Below the pieces are notes generated by a model. That model was not told the DNA's origin. It was given only the letters and a program-made list of their open reading frames with translations, and made no database searches. A stretch of 64,000 bases of DNA from CBFFRJ01 sp963530515 (GTDB lineage: Bacteria > Pseudomonadota > Gammaproteobacteria > Enterobacterales > Enterobacteriaceae). The stretch is taken from the NCBI GenBank assembly GCA_963530515.1, contig CAUSEC010000018.1, positions 1 through 64,000 of the forward strand. The letters run 5' to 3'. Made by a program: the position numbers and the translations under genes. This document shows, piece after piece, positions 8,238 through 16,143 of the stretch; within the stretch, counting starts at the first letter, position 1, and every line of letters begins with the position of its first letter.

Positions 8238-8513
8238 AAGCTTTTTTTCAATAACGTCTTTCAGGGCGCGGCACTCGAGACTCAGGTCCGCAAACATCTG
8301 TTTCAGCCGGTGGTTTTCATCCTCAAGATCCTTCATCTTTTTGATATCAGAGGATTCCATGCCGCCGAACTTCGCTTTCCAGTTGTAGTACGAGGCCTCA
8401 GAGATCCCGGCCTCGCGGCAGACATACTTAACGGTGCGCCCGGCTTCGACGGACTTCAGAACGGCGATAATCTGGTGCTCGGTGAATCGTGCGTTGCGCT
8501 CCTCCGGGAACAT
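8235..8513 (-). CDS. IS3-family transposase orfA (helix-turn-helix subunit)
   Basis: 92 residues from the ATG at 8513 (MFPEERNARFTEHQIIAVLK). The helix-turn-helix is in YVCREAGISEASYYNWKAK, followed by a leucine-zipper-like coiled coil (MKDLEDENHRLKQMFADLSL) and a tail ending EKKL, where IS3 elements shift frame into orfB. It is complete, but with orfB destroyed it can at most act as a DNA-binding protein. Confidence 0.8.
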   Translation of the reverse strand: MFPEERNARFTEHQIIAVLKSVEAGRTVKYVCREAGISEASYYNWKAKFGGMESSDIKKMKDLEDENHRLKQMFADLSLECRALKDVIEKKL

Positions 8514-8604
8514 AATCAATATGCCGGAAGATCTCTAAAAGTGAATGGTCCGGTTTACCGGGATGCTTACAAATGCACTAATAACAAATAGCTTTTTAAA
8601 AAAA

Positions 8605-9372
8605 TCATTTCATATTGATGAGCTTTCCACCTAGCTCATTCAGCGTTTTATCACCAGAAAAAAGCACTTTGCATTTATGATCAATTACCGCATCATCTTT
8701 ATCTTCCAAGAACACGACTTTCATTTTTCTTTCAATATCCCAAACACCAGGAAATGAATTCACATTACAATCTAAATCATTTGGAGCAATGTACTTTCCA
8801 TTAACCGATATCTTCCCAAGATATATGTCATTCCCGGGGAAAAACAAACTATTACCATCTGGTTCATTTTTTGAATCACTCCAAAAACCTTTTCCTACCA
8901 AAAGATTTTTAGTCCCGTTAAACTTGGAGATAATCGCTTGATATGATCGGAGGTGAACATCAACCACAACTGATGCCAGAACTAATTTTTTTTCAAAATT
9001 AACATCTATAATAGAAGAAATATCCTCATCAAAGTATGGAATGGAATGAATAGTGATAGGTTTCCCTTTACAATTCATAATATCATTAACATATAAATAT
9101 TTATTACCTGATGCAATAAGTACGCCTACATAATCACTAGTTAAAGATATACCTCCAGCTCCAGAGAGTAGTGAATCATTCCAGTTATCTAACTTACAGG
9201 AATAGTTCGCATTTGATTTTTGATCACGAATACTCAAATAACCAACTTTATTTTTATCAAGATTTACGCTTACGCCATCAACTTCAATGGTATTGTAATA
9301 TGCCCCCCAAGAACTAAAAGCCATAGTACCGAGCATCATAAATATAATTGGATTAGCTTTAAACCTCATCAT
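8605..9372 (-). CDS. Secreted putative immunity protein for the upstream effector
   Basis: 255 residues starting at the ATG at 9372, with GAGG 6 bases before it and a 14-bp overlap with the effector gene, so translation is coupled. A signal peptide (FKANPIIFMMLGTMAFSSWGA, cleaved near residue 25) directs it to the periplasm. The rest is beta-rich with several Cys (YSCKLDNW, MNCKGK, DCNVNS, HKCKV). I recognise no family. Periplasmic export, tight coupling and a peptidoglycan-hydrolase partner fit an immunity protein blocking that enzyme. GC is strikingly low compared with the core genes, typical of transferred toxin-immunity modules. Function is inferred from context. Confidence 0.6.
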   Translation of the reverse strand: MMRFKANPIIFMMLGTMAFSSWGAYYNTIEVDGVSVNLDKNKVGYLSIRDQKSNANYSCKLDNWNDSLLSGAGGISLTSDYVGVLIASGNKYLYVNDIMNCKGKPITIHSIPYFDEDISSIIDVNFEKKLVLASVVVDVHLRSYQAIISKFNGTKNLLVGKGFWSDSKNEPDGNSLFFPGNDIYLGKISVNGKYIAPNDLDCNVNSFPGVWDIERKMKVVFLEDKDDAVIDHKCKVLFSGDKTLNELGGKLINMK

Positions 9373-11545
9373 CAATCACCTCTTTCGCTTTTTTAGTAGC
9401 TATTTTCCTTTCTGCTATCCCTTTATCTGCGCCATTAATGCCTTTAGTTACCTTTAAAATAATGCTGTCATCATCAGGCTTACCAAATTTGTCTTCATCC
9501 ATAACTTTAAGTACTTTAGATTTAAAACATGCTATAAAAAACCCGCCAGTGTCTATGCAGTTGTATGCGTTTTCCGTTACCTTATGAGGTGAAATTATAT
9601 TTGGGGGTCGTTTTTTCATACCAGTAGCATTTTTCTTTTTGTATTCTTGATCATCCCACCAATATTTATCAAAATCCCTGCTTGATAACCAACCTCGATA
9701 CACCCAATAACCTGAATATGTATCAAGACCTGTTAACATTTTAAAGCCTCTACCTCTAAATTTTTGTGCATCTACGTCTCCGCAATTACCATTTATCCAA
9801 CTATAGGAACCTGTAATATACCCCCCACGTGAATTGTATTTTTTTCCAGCGAAATAATTATCTTTCTCGGTTTCCAGGACTCCATACCAATGACCAAGAT
9901 CAGTTGTCTCGTTATATGTTGATGCCTCTATGATTTTACCGCCTTTCTGAACCCCATCTACCACAACCTGCTGTTGGCTGAATTCTTGCATAGACAATAA
10001 ATACCCTGATTCTACCGCCCCTTGCCCTAAAAAATGACAAATTCTATTTGCATCAGAAAAATTATATTTCCGCATCACGTTATTTATATCAACATAGTAC
10101 CATAATGTACCCCCCCTAATATTATCAAGTGCATTTTTATTTTTCTTACTTGTATTTGCGACCATTACCTTTTCAATTACTTCACTATCAAGCCAGCCAC
10201 ATTTTTTAAATTGCCGAATAAATGCCTTTGGCTCAAAGTGCCATAAATGCCCCGATGCAAAAGAACCAGAATCAAAACACAGCGCTTCAGCGTGAGCCTT
10301 AAACTTCGCATAATTCTCCTCAGACATCGGATCATGCTTATCACTGCCAATTTTTAGCCACGAGAACCGAGCATCTACGGTGCTTTTTTCCCACTCAAAT
10401 GGGAAATGGCATATCAACTTGCCGCATTGATTGCCATAGTCGACATTTTCATTCAGTGCAGCGATCGCTGTCGAATTGCACTGGCTATTGGAATCCGTGT
10501 CATCATCAATCAGTTGCCAGCCTGTCCAGTGGGGAAAATCCGCGTCACTGAACTTTTTAATATTGGGATCAGCCAGATTGACCACCCCTTTCCCCCCCGG
10601 GTAATTGACCGTCATCCACAGTGGGGCATCTGCTGGCACCAGAGTCTCATGTTCGGTATTGATAACCCGCCCAAAACGAAGCAACTCAAACCCGGCACTT
10701 GGGCTCTCCTTATAATTCCGCATCGATATTTTATAAAGATTGTATTCGTAATCTTCACCATCGGCGTTAACCAGCGGCTCGCCCTGCAGATCATACATCC
10801 CGTCAATTTGCGTATTTTTTTGCCGGGTCACCATCGTACAGCTGCCTTGTGCCAGAGTCATGCTGGCATACAGTGGAGTATTGCTGGTATAGAGTTCAGA
10901 AAGTCCGGTGATGGAAGTGCTGTTATCTTCCGGCGCCTTGTCATAAAACTTTGTTCCTGCTGGCAGATAAAAATGGATATCACCGTAAACCGCATCGGTG
11001 CGACCGTCTTTCGAAACATCCAGCTCCTTCGTTTTTCTGCCTGTCAGTTTTTTGATGTTGTCATCGTCGCAAAAAATCTGGAAGTGAAATTCATTCTGTC
11101 CGTCTGTCATTCCGGAGGAGCCTAGCGGATCTTTACGGTAGATTTTGGCGTCAGCTTTTATCTCTGTTTCCAGAAACTTCAGATGCATATACAGAGAGTA
11201 AAAAACCACCTTACCGTCCTCTCCGTAACCAATTTCTGTCTCATGTTTCAATAAAACATAGCCATCATCCGTTCCCCTATTAGGAGCATACTTCAGTGGG
11301 AACTGGTCTCTTTTATCTGGCGGGGAGGGCTTGCGGAACGATACCACCGTCCCGTCAGCGATTGCCCTCACTTTCTCCGGTGTTGTACCTGCATCCGTAT
11401 GCGATATATGGATGCCCCCATGCCAGGACTCTGATGCATTGAGAGGATATCCCCGACGGGAATTGACAGGCATCATTGCTTCAACCCAGTCGGCGTCAGA
11501 CTGAGTGGCATCTTTATCTCTCAGAAACGGAGGACTGATAATCAT
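9359..11545 (-). CDS. Two-domain peptidoglycan hydrolase, T6SS effector (M23-like plus GH19-like)
   Basis: 728 residues, start supported by GGGAG 8 bases upstream. The N-terminal domain looks like an M23/lysostaphin-type zinc peptidase or amidase: HGGIHI at residues 42-47, where M23 enzymes have HxGxD, LYMHL at 118-122, and FHFQIF at 153-158 (H154, the HxH-like position). The C-terminal domain, from about 490, resembles GH19 chitinase/lysozyme: FLGQGAVESGYL with the presumed catalytic Glu near 512, and FRGRGFKMLTGLDTYSGYW near 600. No signal peptide, as expected for T6SS cargo. A vgrG tail precedes it and a secreted immunity candidate follows. The layout recalls the two-domain amidase-lysozyme effector TseP of Aeromonas. 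The C-terminal half is AT-richer than the N-terminal half. Confidence 0.75.
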   Translation of the reverse strand: MIISPPFLRDKDATQSDADWVEAMMPVNSRRGYPLNASESWHGGIHISHTDAGTTPEKVRAIADGTVVSFRKPSPPDKRDQFPLKYAPNRGTDDGYVLLKHETEIGYGEDGKVVFYSLYMHLKFLETEIKADAKIYRKDPLGSSGMTDGQNEFHFQIFCDDDNIKKLTGRKTKELDVSKDGRTDAVYGDIHFYLPAGTKFYDKAPEDNSTSITGLSELYTSNTPLYASMTLAQGSCTMVTRQKNTQIDGMYDLQGEPLVNADGEDYEYNLYKISMRNYKESPSAGFELLRFGRVINTEHETLVPADAPLWMTVNYPGGKGVVNLADPNIKKFSDADFPHWTGWQLIDDDTDSNSQCNSTAIAALNENVDYGNQCGKLICHFPFEWEKSTVDARFSWLKIGSDKHDPMSEENYAKFKAHAEALCFDSGSFASGHLWHFEPKAFIRQFKKCGWLDSEVIEKVMVANTSKKNKNALDNIRGGTLWYYVDINNVMRKYNFSDANRICHFLGQGAVESGYLLSMQEFSQQQVVVDGVQKGGKIIEASTYNETTDLGHWYGVLETEKDNYFAGKKYNSRGGYITGSYSWINGNCGDVDAQKFRGRGFKMLTGLDTYSGYWVYRGWLSSRDFDKYWWDDQEYKKKNATGMKKRPPNIISPHKVTENAYNCIDTGGFFIACFKSKVLKVMDEDKFGKPDDDSIILKVTKGINGADKGIAERKIATKKAKEVIDDEV

Positions 11546-11559
11546 GTTGTGACTCCCTG

Positions 11560-11803
11560 TCAGGAAAAATTGAAGTTACTGGAAAGTTCTGTGGTTTCAG
11601 GCGCCACGTTCGGAAAATCTTTTGGCTCACTGGCCTTATCTTTTCGCCCGTAATGCCCGGCCTTCGTCCTGTACTCACCAAGCGTGGCAGATTCGATCCC
11701 ATTAGCATCCAGGGTGATGTACCTGCAGATGCTGTCCGCTGGTCAGTGCGATGCCGTCCGGCGCACTGAGCAACAGCACTGATTTTTTGAGGTCCGTCAG
11801 CCG
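11560..11803 (-). pseudogene. vgrG 3' fragment
   Basis: From the deletion joint at about 11800 the frame encodes TDLKKSVLLLSAPDGIALTS, typical of the DUF2345 region of VgrG, the T6SS spike. After GQHLQ the frame shifts near 11727 and continues YITLDANGIESATLGEYRTK... to a TGA at 11560-11562, 15 bp before the effector start. All of the gp27/gp5-like body is gone. Its position just before the effector shows that the effector was a VgrG-linked cargo. Confidence 0.65.
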
Positions 11804-12039
11804 TTGCTCATCTCAACCAGTTTTTCATCCGTGCGGGAGAGTTCCGCCCCGCCATCGCGCACCAGCGCAGCATCAATGTTGACCTCTGACATATCGTTGA
11901 CGATAACCGCAACCCGTCGGCCATCACGGTTATTCAGGATATGGTTCAGCAGCGTTGTTTTTCCCGCCCCGAGAAAACCGGACAGTACGGTGACGGGCAA
12001 TCTGGTATCTGATTTCTGTTGAATTAAAGCGTTCGCCAT
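11797..12039 (-). pseudogene. COG0523 (CobW/ZigA-type) GTPase, N-terminal fragment
   Basis: 80 codons: MANALIQQKSDTRLPVTVLS, the P-loop GFLGAGKTT, switch residues IVNDMSEVN, then LVEMSNG and a TGA. Full-length proteins continue with CxCC immediately after SNG, binding zinc or another metal, plus about 300 more residues. The break falls exactly there. The sequence enters vgrG through a shared CGGCTG, so a deletion joined the two. Zur-regulated COG0523 proteins act as zinc-economy GTPases; this fragment keeps the P-loop but lacks the metal motif. The promoter region with its Zur-type operator is intact. Confidence 0.8.
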
Positions 12040-12091
12040 TTTTCACACTCTCACTTCAGGTTTGTTTTATCCGCTTACGCGTCCGTTTTTT

Positions 12092-12111
12092 TGTTATGTT
12101 ATAACATAACA
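12092..12111. promoter_or_regulatory. Zur-type operator
   Basis: Perfect 20-bp palindrome TGTTATGTTATAACATAACA with the ATGTTATAACAT core of gammaproteobacterial Zur boxes, 53 bp upstream of the COG0523 start. Zinc-bound Zur would repress the minus-strand transcript. The assignment rests on motif and target gene. Confidence 0.75.
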
Positions 12112-12425
12112 ATTATCATAGCGACTGTTGCTACGCAGCATTAAGGAATTTCAGCGAAGGGGGGGCAACACGAAGAAAGCAAAATGAATAATAACAAACT
12201 GATTTATAAAGAAATTAAACCCTGATAGTAAACACGTACCGAACCTTAAAACGTTATTGCTTATTTTTTCAGATTCTTAAATTGCCACTCCCCCTCACGT
12301 TGCTGCCTGCGCTGATTTGTTGCAGAAAACCATGCAACACAAAAAAACCACAATAAAATCATTGAATTGAAGTAATACTTTTTTACACAAACTGTTTACA
12401 TGTTAACGATTATCCATATCATCTT
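12112..12425. other. Divergent AT-rich spacer between the Zur-controlled fragment and iutA
   Basis: About 310 bp without a gene. It contains the promoters of the two diverging units and a non-coding G7 run at 12159-12165. No other repeat or RNA-like structure was seen. Confidence 0.5.
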
Positions 12426-12438
12426 GATAATCACTATC
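12426..12438 (+). promoter_or_regulatory. Fur box upstream of iutA
   Basis: GATAATCACTATC matches 12 of 13 positions of the Fur core GATAATCATTATC, and the preceding bases (TATCCATATCATC) are loosely Fur-like. It lies about 80 bp before the receptor start, as expected for an iron-repressed TonB-dependent receptor. Confidence 0.65.
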
Positions 12439-12515
12439 ACCTGAGAGGGTGATGTTCTTGCGGTTTGGGAGACTCTACGCCGCCGAAAATCTGATAGTTC
12501 AGGATGACCACAATA

Positions 12516-14705
12516 ATGAAAGCTCGTCGTTTTTGGGCACTAAGCCCTTGTTTACTGATGATGTTATCCGCGCATGCCTCGGCGGAAGGTCAAAAAGAAG
12601 AGACACTGGTCGTTGCCGCCAGCCGCGCGAATCACAGCATTACCGACATGGCACAAACCACCTGGGTTATCGATCAGGCTGACATTGAGCAGCAGGTCCA
12701 GGGCGGTAAAGAGCTCAAAGAAGTACTGGCGCAGCTGATTCCCGGCATGGACGTCAGCAGTCAGGGGCGCACCAACTACGGCATGAACATGCGTGGTCGT
12801 TCGATGATGGTCATGGTCGACGGCGTACGTTTGAACTCCTCACGCAGCGACAGCCGCCAGCTGGATTCGATCGATCCGTTTAACATCTCCCGCATTGAAG
12901 TCATCTCTGGCGCCACTTCCCTGTACGGTGGCGGCAGTACCGGTGGTTTAATCAATATCGTCACCAAAAAAGGCCAGCCGGAAACCGAAGTTGAGTTACA
13001 GACCGGCATGAAGACGGGCTTTAACAGCCATAACGATAATGATGAGAACATTGCGGCGGCGGTCAGTGGCGGCAACGACAACGCCTCCGGTCGCCTGTCG
13101 GTCGCTTACCAGCGCTTTGGCGGCTGGTATGACGGCAAAGGTGACGAGGTGAACATCGATAACACCCAGACCGGCCTGCAGTATTCCGACCGTCTGGACG
13201 TGATGGGCACCGGCACGCTGAATATCGACGATCATCAGCAGTTGCAGCTCACCACCCAGTACTACAAAAGCCAGTCCGACGGTAAACATGGTCTGTACCT
13301 TGGCGAGAACTTCTCCGCGGTAACCGGTTCCGGTAATGCATACAACAAGAACAATCTCGACTCCGACCGTATTCCGGGCACCGAGCGCCATCTCATCAAC
13401 CTGCAATATTCCAACAGCGATGTCTGGGGCCAGGATCTGGTCGCGCAGATTTACTATCGCGATGAGAGCCTGACGTTTTACCCCTTCCCGACCCTTTCCG
13501 GCGGCCGGGTGACCAGCATTGGCGCATCGCAGCAAAAAACCGATTTCTACGGCGGCAAACTCACCGTCAACAGCAAACCGCTGGATGATTTGACGCTGAC
13601 ATGGGGCGTGGATGCCGAGCATGAAACCTTCGACGCCAACCAGCAGTTCTTCGACCTCAACAAAGCGGCAGCCAGCGGTGGCATGAAGCTGGATAACGCG
13701 TATAACGTCGGCCGCTATCCGGGCTACAGCATCACCAACCTCGCGCCGTTCCTGCAAAGCAGTTACGACATCTCCGCCATTACTTTAAGCGGCGGTGTGC
13801 GCTACCAGTACACGGAAAACCGGGTTGATGACTTCATCGGCTACGCGCAGCAGCAGGCCATCGCCACCGGCCGGGCCACCTCCGCCGACGCCGTTCCGGG
13901 CGGAAAAACCGATTACAACAACCTGCTGTTCAACGCCGGGATTTTGGGTCATCTGACCGACCGCCAGCAGCTGTGGTTTAACTTCTCCCAGGGCTTTGAA
14001 ATCCCGGATCTGGCGAAATACTACGGCTCAGGCACTTATCAACTGCAAAACGGCCACTACCGACTGGTCAATAGCGTCAACGTTAACGACTCTAAGCTCG
14101 ACGGTATTAAAGTCGATGCGTACGAGCTGGGCTGGCGCTACACCGGGGATAATCTGCGCACCCAGATTGCGGGTTACTACTCGCTCTCTGACAAAACCAT
14201 CAACATCAACAAAACCGACATGACCATCAATATTGAAGATGACGAGCGTCGTATTTACGGTGTGGAAGGTCAGGTGGATTACTTCTTTACCGACAGCGAA
14301 TGGAGCACCGGCGCGAACTTCAACGCCATCAAGTCGCAGACCCGCGTCGACGGAAAATGGGAAAAGCTGACGGTCGACAGCGCCAGCCCGTCCAAAATGA
14401 GCGCATGGGTGACATGGGCGCCGGGCGACTGGACATTGCGAGTGCAAAGCACGCAGACGTTTGATCTCTCAGACGAAGCTGGTAAGCACATCGACGGTTA
14501 CAACACCGTAGACCTGTTGGGCAGCTATCTCCTGCCTGTCGGCAAGCTGAGCTTCAGCGTAGAAAACCTGCTGGACGAAGATTACACCACTGCCTGGGGA
14601 CAGCGCGCACCGGGCCTTTACAGCCCCACCTACGGCGCTGAGAACCTCTACACCTACAAAGGCCGCGGTCGTACCTTCGGCCTGAACTACTCGGTCTTGT
14701 TCTGA
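12516..14705 (+). CDS. iutA: IutA-like TonB-dependent ferric-aerobactin receptor
   Basis: Outer-membrane ferric siderophore receptor. The ATG at 12516 aligns with IutA proteins; an in-frame ATG at 12504 would add four residues. Signal peptide to about residue 24, TonB box EETLVVAA, plug domain (RTNYGMNMRGRSMMVMVDGV, SGATSLYGGGSTGGLINIV), then a 22-strand barrel ending in GLNYSVLF with C-terminal Phe. Plug and C-terminus closely follow aerobactin receptors, with variation in the extracellular loops. No iucABCD synthesis genes are nearby, so it would scavenge foreign siderophore. It is energised by TonB-ExbBD; exbBD is in this window at about 41 kb. The Fur box upstream implies iron repression. 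A ligand differing somewhat from aerobactin is possible. Confidence 0.88.
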   Translation: MKARRFWALSPCLLMMLSAHASAEGQKEETLVVAASRANHSITDMAQTTWVIDQADIEQQVQGGKELKEVLAQLIPGMDVSSQGRTNYGMNMRGRSMMVMVDGVRLNSSRSDSRQLDSIDPFNISRIEVISGATSLYGGGSTGGLINIVTKKGQPETEVELQTGMKTGFNSHNDNDENIAAAVSGGNDNASGRLSVAYQRFGGWYDGKGDEVNIDNTQTGLQYSDRLDVMGTGTLNIDDHQQLQLTTQYYKSQSDGKHGLYLGENFSAVTGSGNAYNKNNLDSDRIPGTERHLINLQYSNSDVWGQDLVAQIYYRDESLTFYPFPTLSGGRVTSIGASQQKTDFYGGKLTVNSKPLDDLTLTWGVDAEHETFDANQQFFDLNKAAASGGMKLDNAYNVGRYPGYSITNLAPFLQSSYDISAITLSGGVRYQYTENRVDDFIGYAQQQAIATGRATSADAVPGGKTDYNNLLFNAGILGHLTDRQQLWFNFSQGFEIPDLAKYYGSGTYQLQNGHYRLVNSVNVNDSKLDGIKVDAYELGWRYTGDNLRTQIAGYYSLSDKTININKTDMTINIEDDERRIYGVEGQVDYFFTDSEWSTGANFNAIKSQTRVDGKWEKLTVDSASPSKMSAWVTWAPGDWTLRVQSTQTFDLSDEAGKHIDGYNTVDLLGSYLLPVGKLSFSVENLLDEDYTTAWGQRAPGLYSPTYGAENLYTYKGRGRTFGLNYSVLF

Positions 14706-14710
14706 TAGTC

Positions 14711-14741
14711 ACTGCCGCCTGCGCTGCGGGCGGCAGTTTTT
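14711..14741 (+). terminator. iutA terminator
   Basis: ACTGCCGCC / GGCGGCAGT stem with a 9-base loop and a T run, starting 6 bases after the iutA stop codon. Confidence 0.85.
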
Positions 14742-14798
14742 ACTTAGAGCGGCGTTAATCCCTCCGCCGTGCGCAGCCAGCGCGGGTCATCAATTCCC

Positions 14799-15383
14799 TC
14801 AGTCAAACACCTTCTCCCCTATTGTCCGTCCCTTATCCAGATACGCCTCTGCGCTTCCCAGTTCCGGCAGCAACAGCAGCTCGGAGGCTTTGACCTGCGC
14901 GCCGCAATAATCAAAAATGCCGTGGGCGATTTGCGCATTAAAGGCGTCGGTAAAACCGTGACGGTCGTATGCGCCTTGGCTGGCGGCACCGAGGCCAATA
15001 ATGTGCACCGGCAGATGGCCGAGTTTTTTCACGACCTCACCTTCGGCGGTCTCTTCATAGGCCCAGCCGTTGGTGAAGACGCGGTCAATCCAGCCTTTCA
15101 GCAGCGCGGGCATCGACCACCAGTAGACCGGGAAGACGAGCACCAGCGCGTCGGCCTTATCAATTCTCGCCTGCTCTGCCACAATCTCCGCAGGCACTGG
15201 ATCGGTGAGTTTGAATGCGGCGAAGTCTTGTGCAGTGAAGGTCGGGTTAAAGCCTTCGGCGGTCAGGTCGACAATGTCAGCGCTATGCTGCGAACTGGCG
15301 GTAATCCCTTTCGCCACAGCAGCAGCCACGCTGTGGGTCAGAGAGTGTGTATCCGGGTGAGAAACTACGATTAATGCATGCAT
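14799..15383 (-). CDS. NAD(P)H-dependent flavin oxidoreductase (quinone reductase fold)
   Basis: 194 residues of the flavodoxin-like NAD(P)H:quinone oxidoreductase family (relatives of KefF, MdaB and NQO1). MHALIVVSHPDTHSLTHSVA is the FMN/FAD phosphate loop; VFPVYWWSMPALLKGWIDRV is the signature isoalloxazine-binding segment; GLGAASQGAYDRHG follows. I chose the ATG at 15383, since longer frames run into the operator. It is transcribed away from the TetR-type gene, with a large palindrome between them, so the regulator very probably controls it, perhaps in answer to quinones or other electrophiles. Substrate unknown. The function is likely two-electron reduction of quinones or aldehyde-type stress compounds. 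Confidence 0.82.
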   Translation of the reverse strand: MHALIVVSHPDTHSLTHSVAAAVAKGITASSQHSADIVDLTAEGFNPTFTAQDFAAFKLTDPVPAEIVAEQARIDKADALVLVFPVYWWSMPALLKGWIDRVFTNGWAYEETAEGEVVKKLGHLPVHIIGLGAASQGAYDRHGFTDAFNAQIAHGIFDYCGAQVKASELLLLPELGSAEAYLDKGRTIGEKVFD

Positions 15384-15425
15384 CTGGCGACTCCTGGTTG
15401 CGGGATGGCGTAAGCAAACGTACTC

Positions 15426-15472
15426 TATATACCAAAGGTAAGTTACCCTTAGTAAGTTACCTTTGGTATATA
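15426..15472. promoter_or_regulatory. Large palindromic operator between oxidoreductase and TetR gene
   Basis: Two perfect 16-bp inverted arms, TATATACCAAAGGTAA at 15426-15441 and TTACCTTTGGTATATA at 15457-15472, with a 15-bp spacer that itself repeats part of the arm (GTTAC, GTAAG). Arm centres are 31 bp apart, about three helical turns. It covers the shared promoter region and is the obvious target of the adjacent TetR-type protein. Confidence 0.8.
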
Positions 15473-15497
15473 AGCATGTCAATGGAGAATCTGTTTG

Positions 15498-16088
15498 ATG
15501 ACCAATCAGCCCACCCGCCAGCGTCTGTCCCGCGAAGAACGCTATGTTCAACTGGTCGATGTGGCCTGGCAGATTGTGCGTGAAGAGGGCACCGAGGCGT
15601 TGACGCTGGGCCATCTCGCTGAGCTAGCCGGGATAACAAAGCCGGTGGTTTATGACCATTTCACCAGCCGTTCGGGTCTGTTCGCCGCACTTTATCGGGA
15701 ATACGATCTTCGCTCGACGGCACGCATGGATGCACAGATAAGCCAAACGGAACCTGAGCTTGAGAAGCTCGCGGCGGTGATTGCCGACGCTTACATTGAG
15801 TGTGTGTTGTTATCCGGGCGTGAAATGCCGACCGTTATTGCCGCACTCAGCGGCACGCCGGAGCTTGAGCAACTTCGCGCAGAGTACGCCACCACCTTCA
15901 CCGAAAAATGCCGGATGTTGTTCAGCCCTTTCTGCAACAAAACGCTGGAAGCACCCGCACTATGGGCGATGCTCGGCGCGGCCGAAGGGCTGTCCTGGGC
16001 CGTGGTGATGAACAAAATCAGCGCACAACAGGCGAAAGACGAGCTGGTGAAAGGGATTATTTGCATGGTGCGTGGTAGCGCGGAATAA
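15498..16088 (+). CDS. TetR/AcrR-family transcriptional regulator
   Basis: 196 residues from the ATG at 15498, with GGAGA about 9 bases before. N-terminal TetR helix-turn-helix: LTLGHLAELAGITKPVVYDH, then FTSRSGLFAALYREYD. The C-terminal ligand domain is variable, with a hydrophobic helix (ALWAMLGAAEGLSWAVV) probably used for dimerisation. It diverges from the quinone-reductase gene across the inverted repeat, the standard layout for a TetR repressor controlling itself and one detoxification enzyme. Effector unknown. Confidence 0.88.
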   Translation: MTNQPTRQRLSREERYVQLVDVAWQIVREEGTEALTLGHLAELAGITKPVVYDHFTSRSGLFAALYREYDLRSTARMDAQISQTEPELEKLAAVIADAYIECVLLSGREMPTVIAALSGTPELEQLRAEYATTFTEKCRMLFSPFCNKTLEAPALWAMLGAAEGLSWAVVMNKISAQQAKDELVKGIICMVRGSAE

Positions 16089-16090
16089 AA

Positions 16091-16119
16091 CCACGTAAAG
16101 GAAGCAACCCTTTACGTGG
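16091..16119 (-). terminator. scrR terminator
   Basis: Perfect 11-bp stem CCACGTAAAGG / CCTTTACGTGG with a 7-base loop. Read on the minus strand it is followed by TTTTA, so it ends the scr operon. It may also help stop the convergent TetR gene. Confidence 0.75.
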
Positions 16120-16143
16120 CTGTTGATGGGTGATGTGGCTAAA

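Larger units (their letters stand above)
7690..8570 (-). mobile_element. IS3-family insertion sequence remnant (orfA plus broken orfB)
   Basis: An intact orfA and an interrupted orfB of an IS3-family element, in the normal order on the minus strand. The orfB end is cut: after KIRMD, the second-aspartate region of the DDE core, the sequence changes to unrelated DNA at about 7690. No terminal inverted repeats are evident at the truncated side; the upstream end lies somewhere in 8514-8600. Confidence 0.75.

Noticed and set aside
12159..12165. G7 run as a second contingency tract
   Set aside because: Non-coding and short; no promoter element clearly spans it.
12996..13757. Open frame of 253 codons opposite iutA
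   Set aside because: Shadow frame within a well-identified receptor gene.
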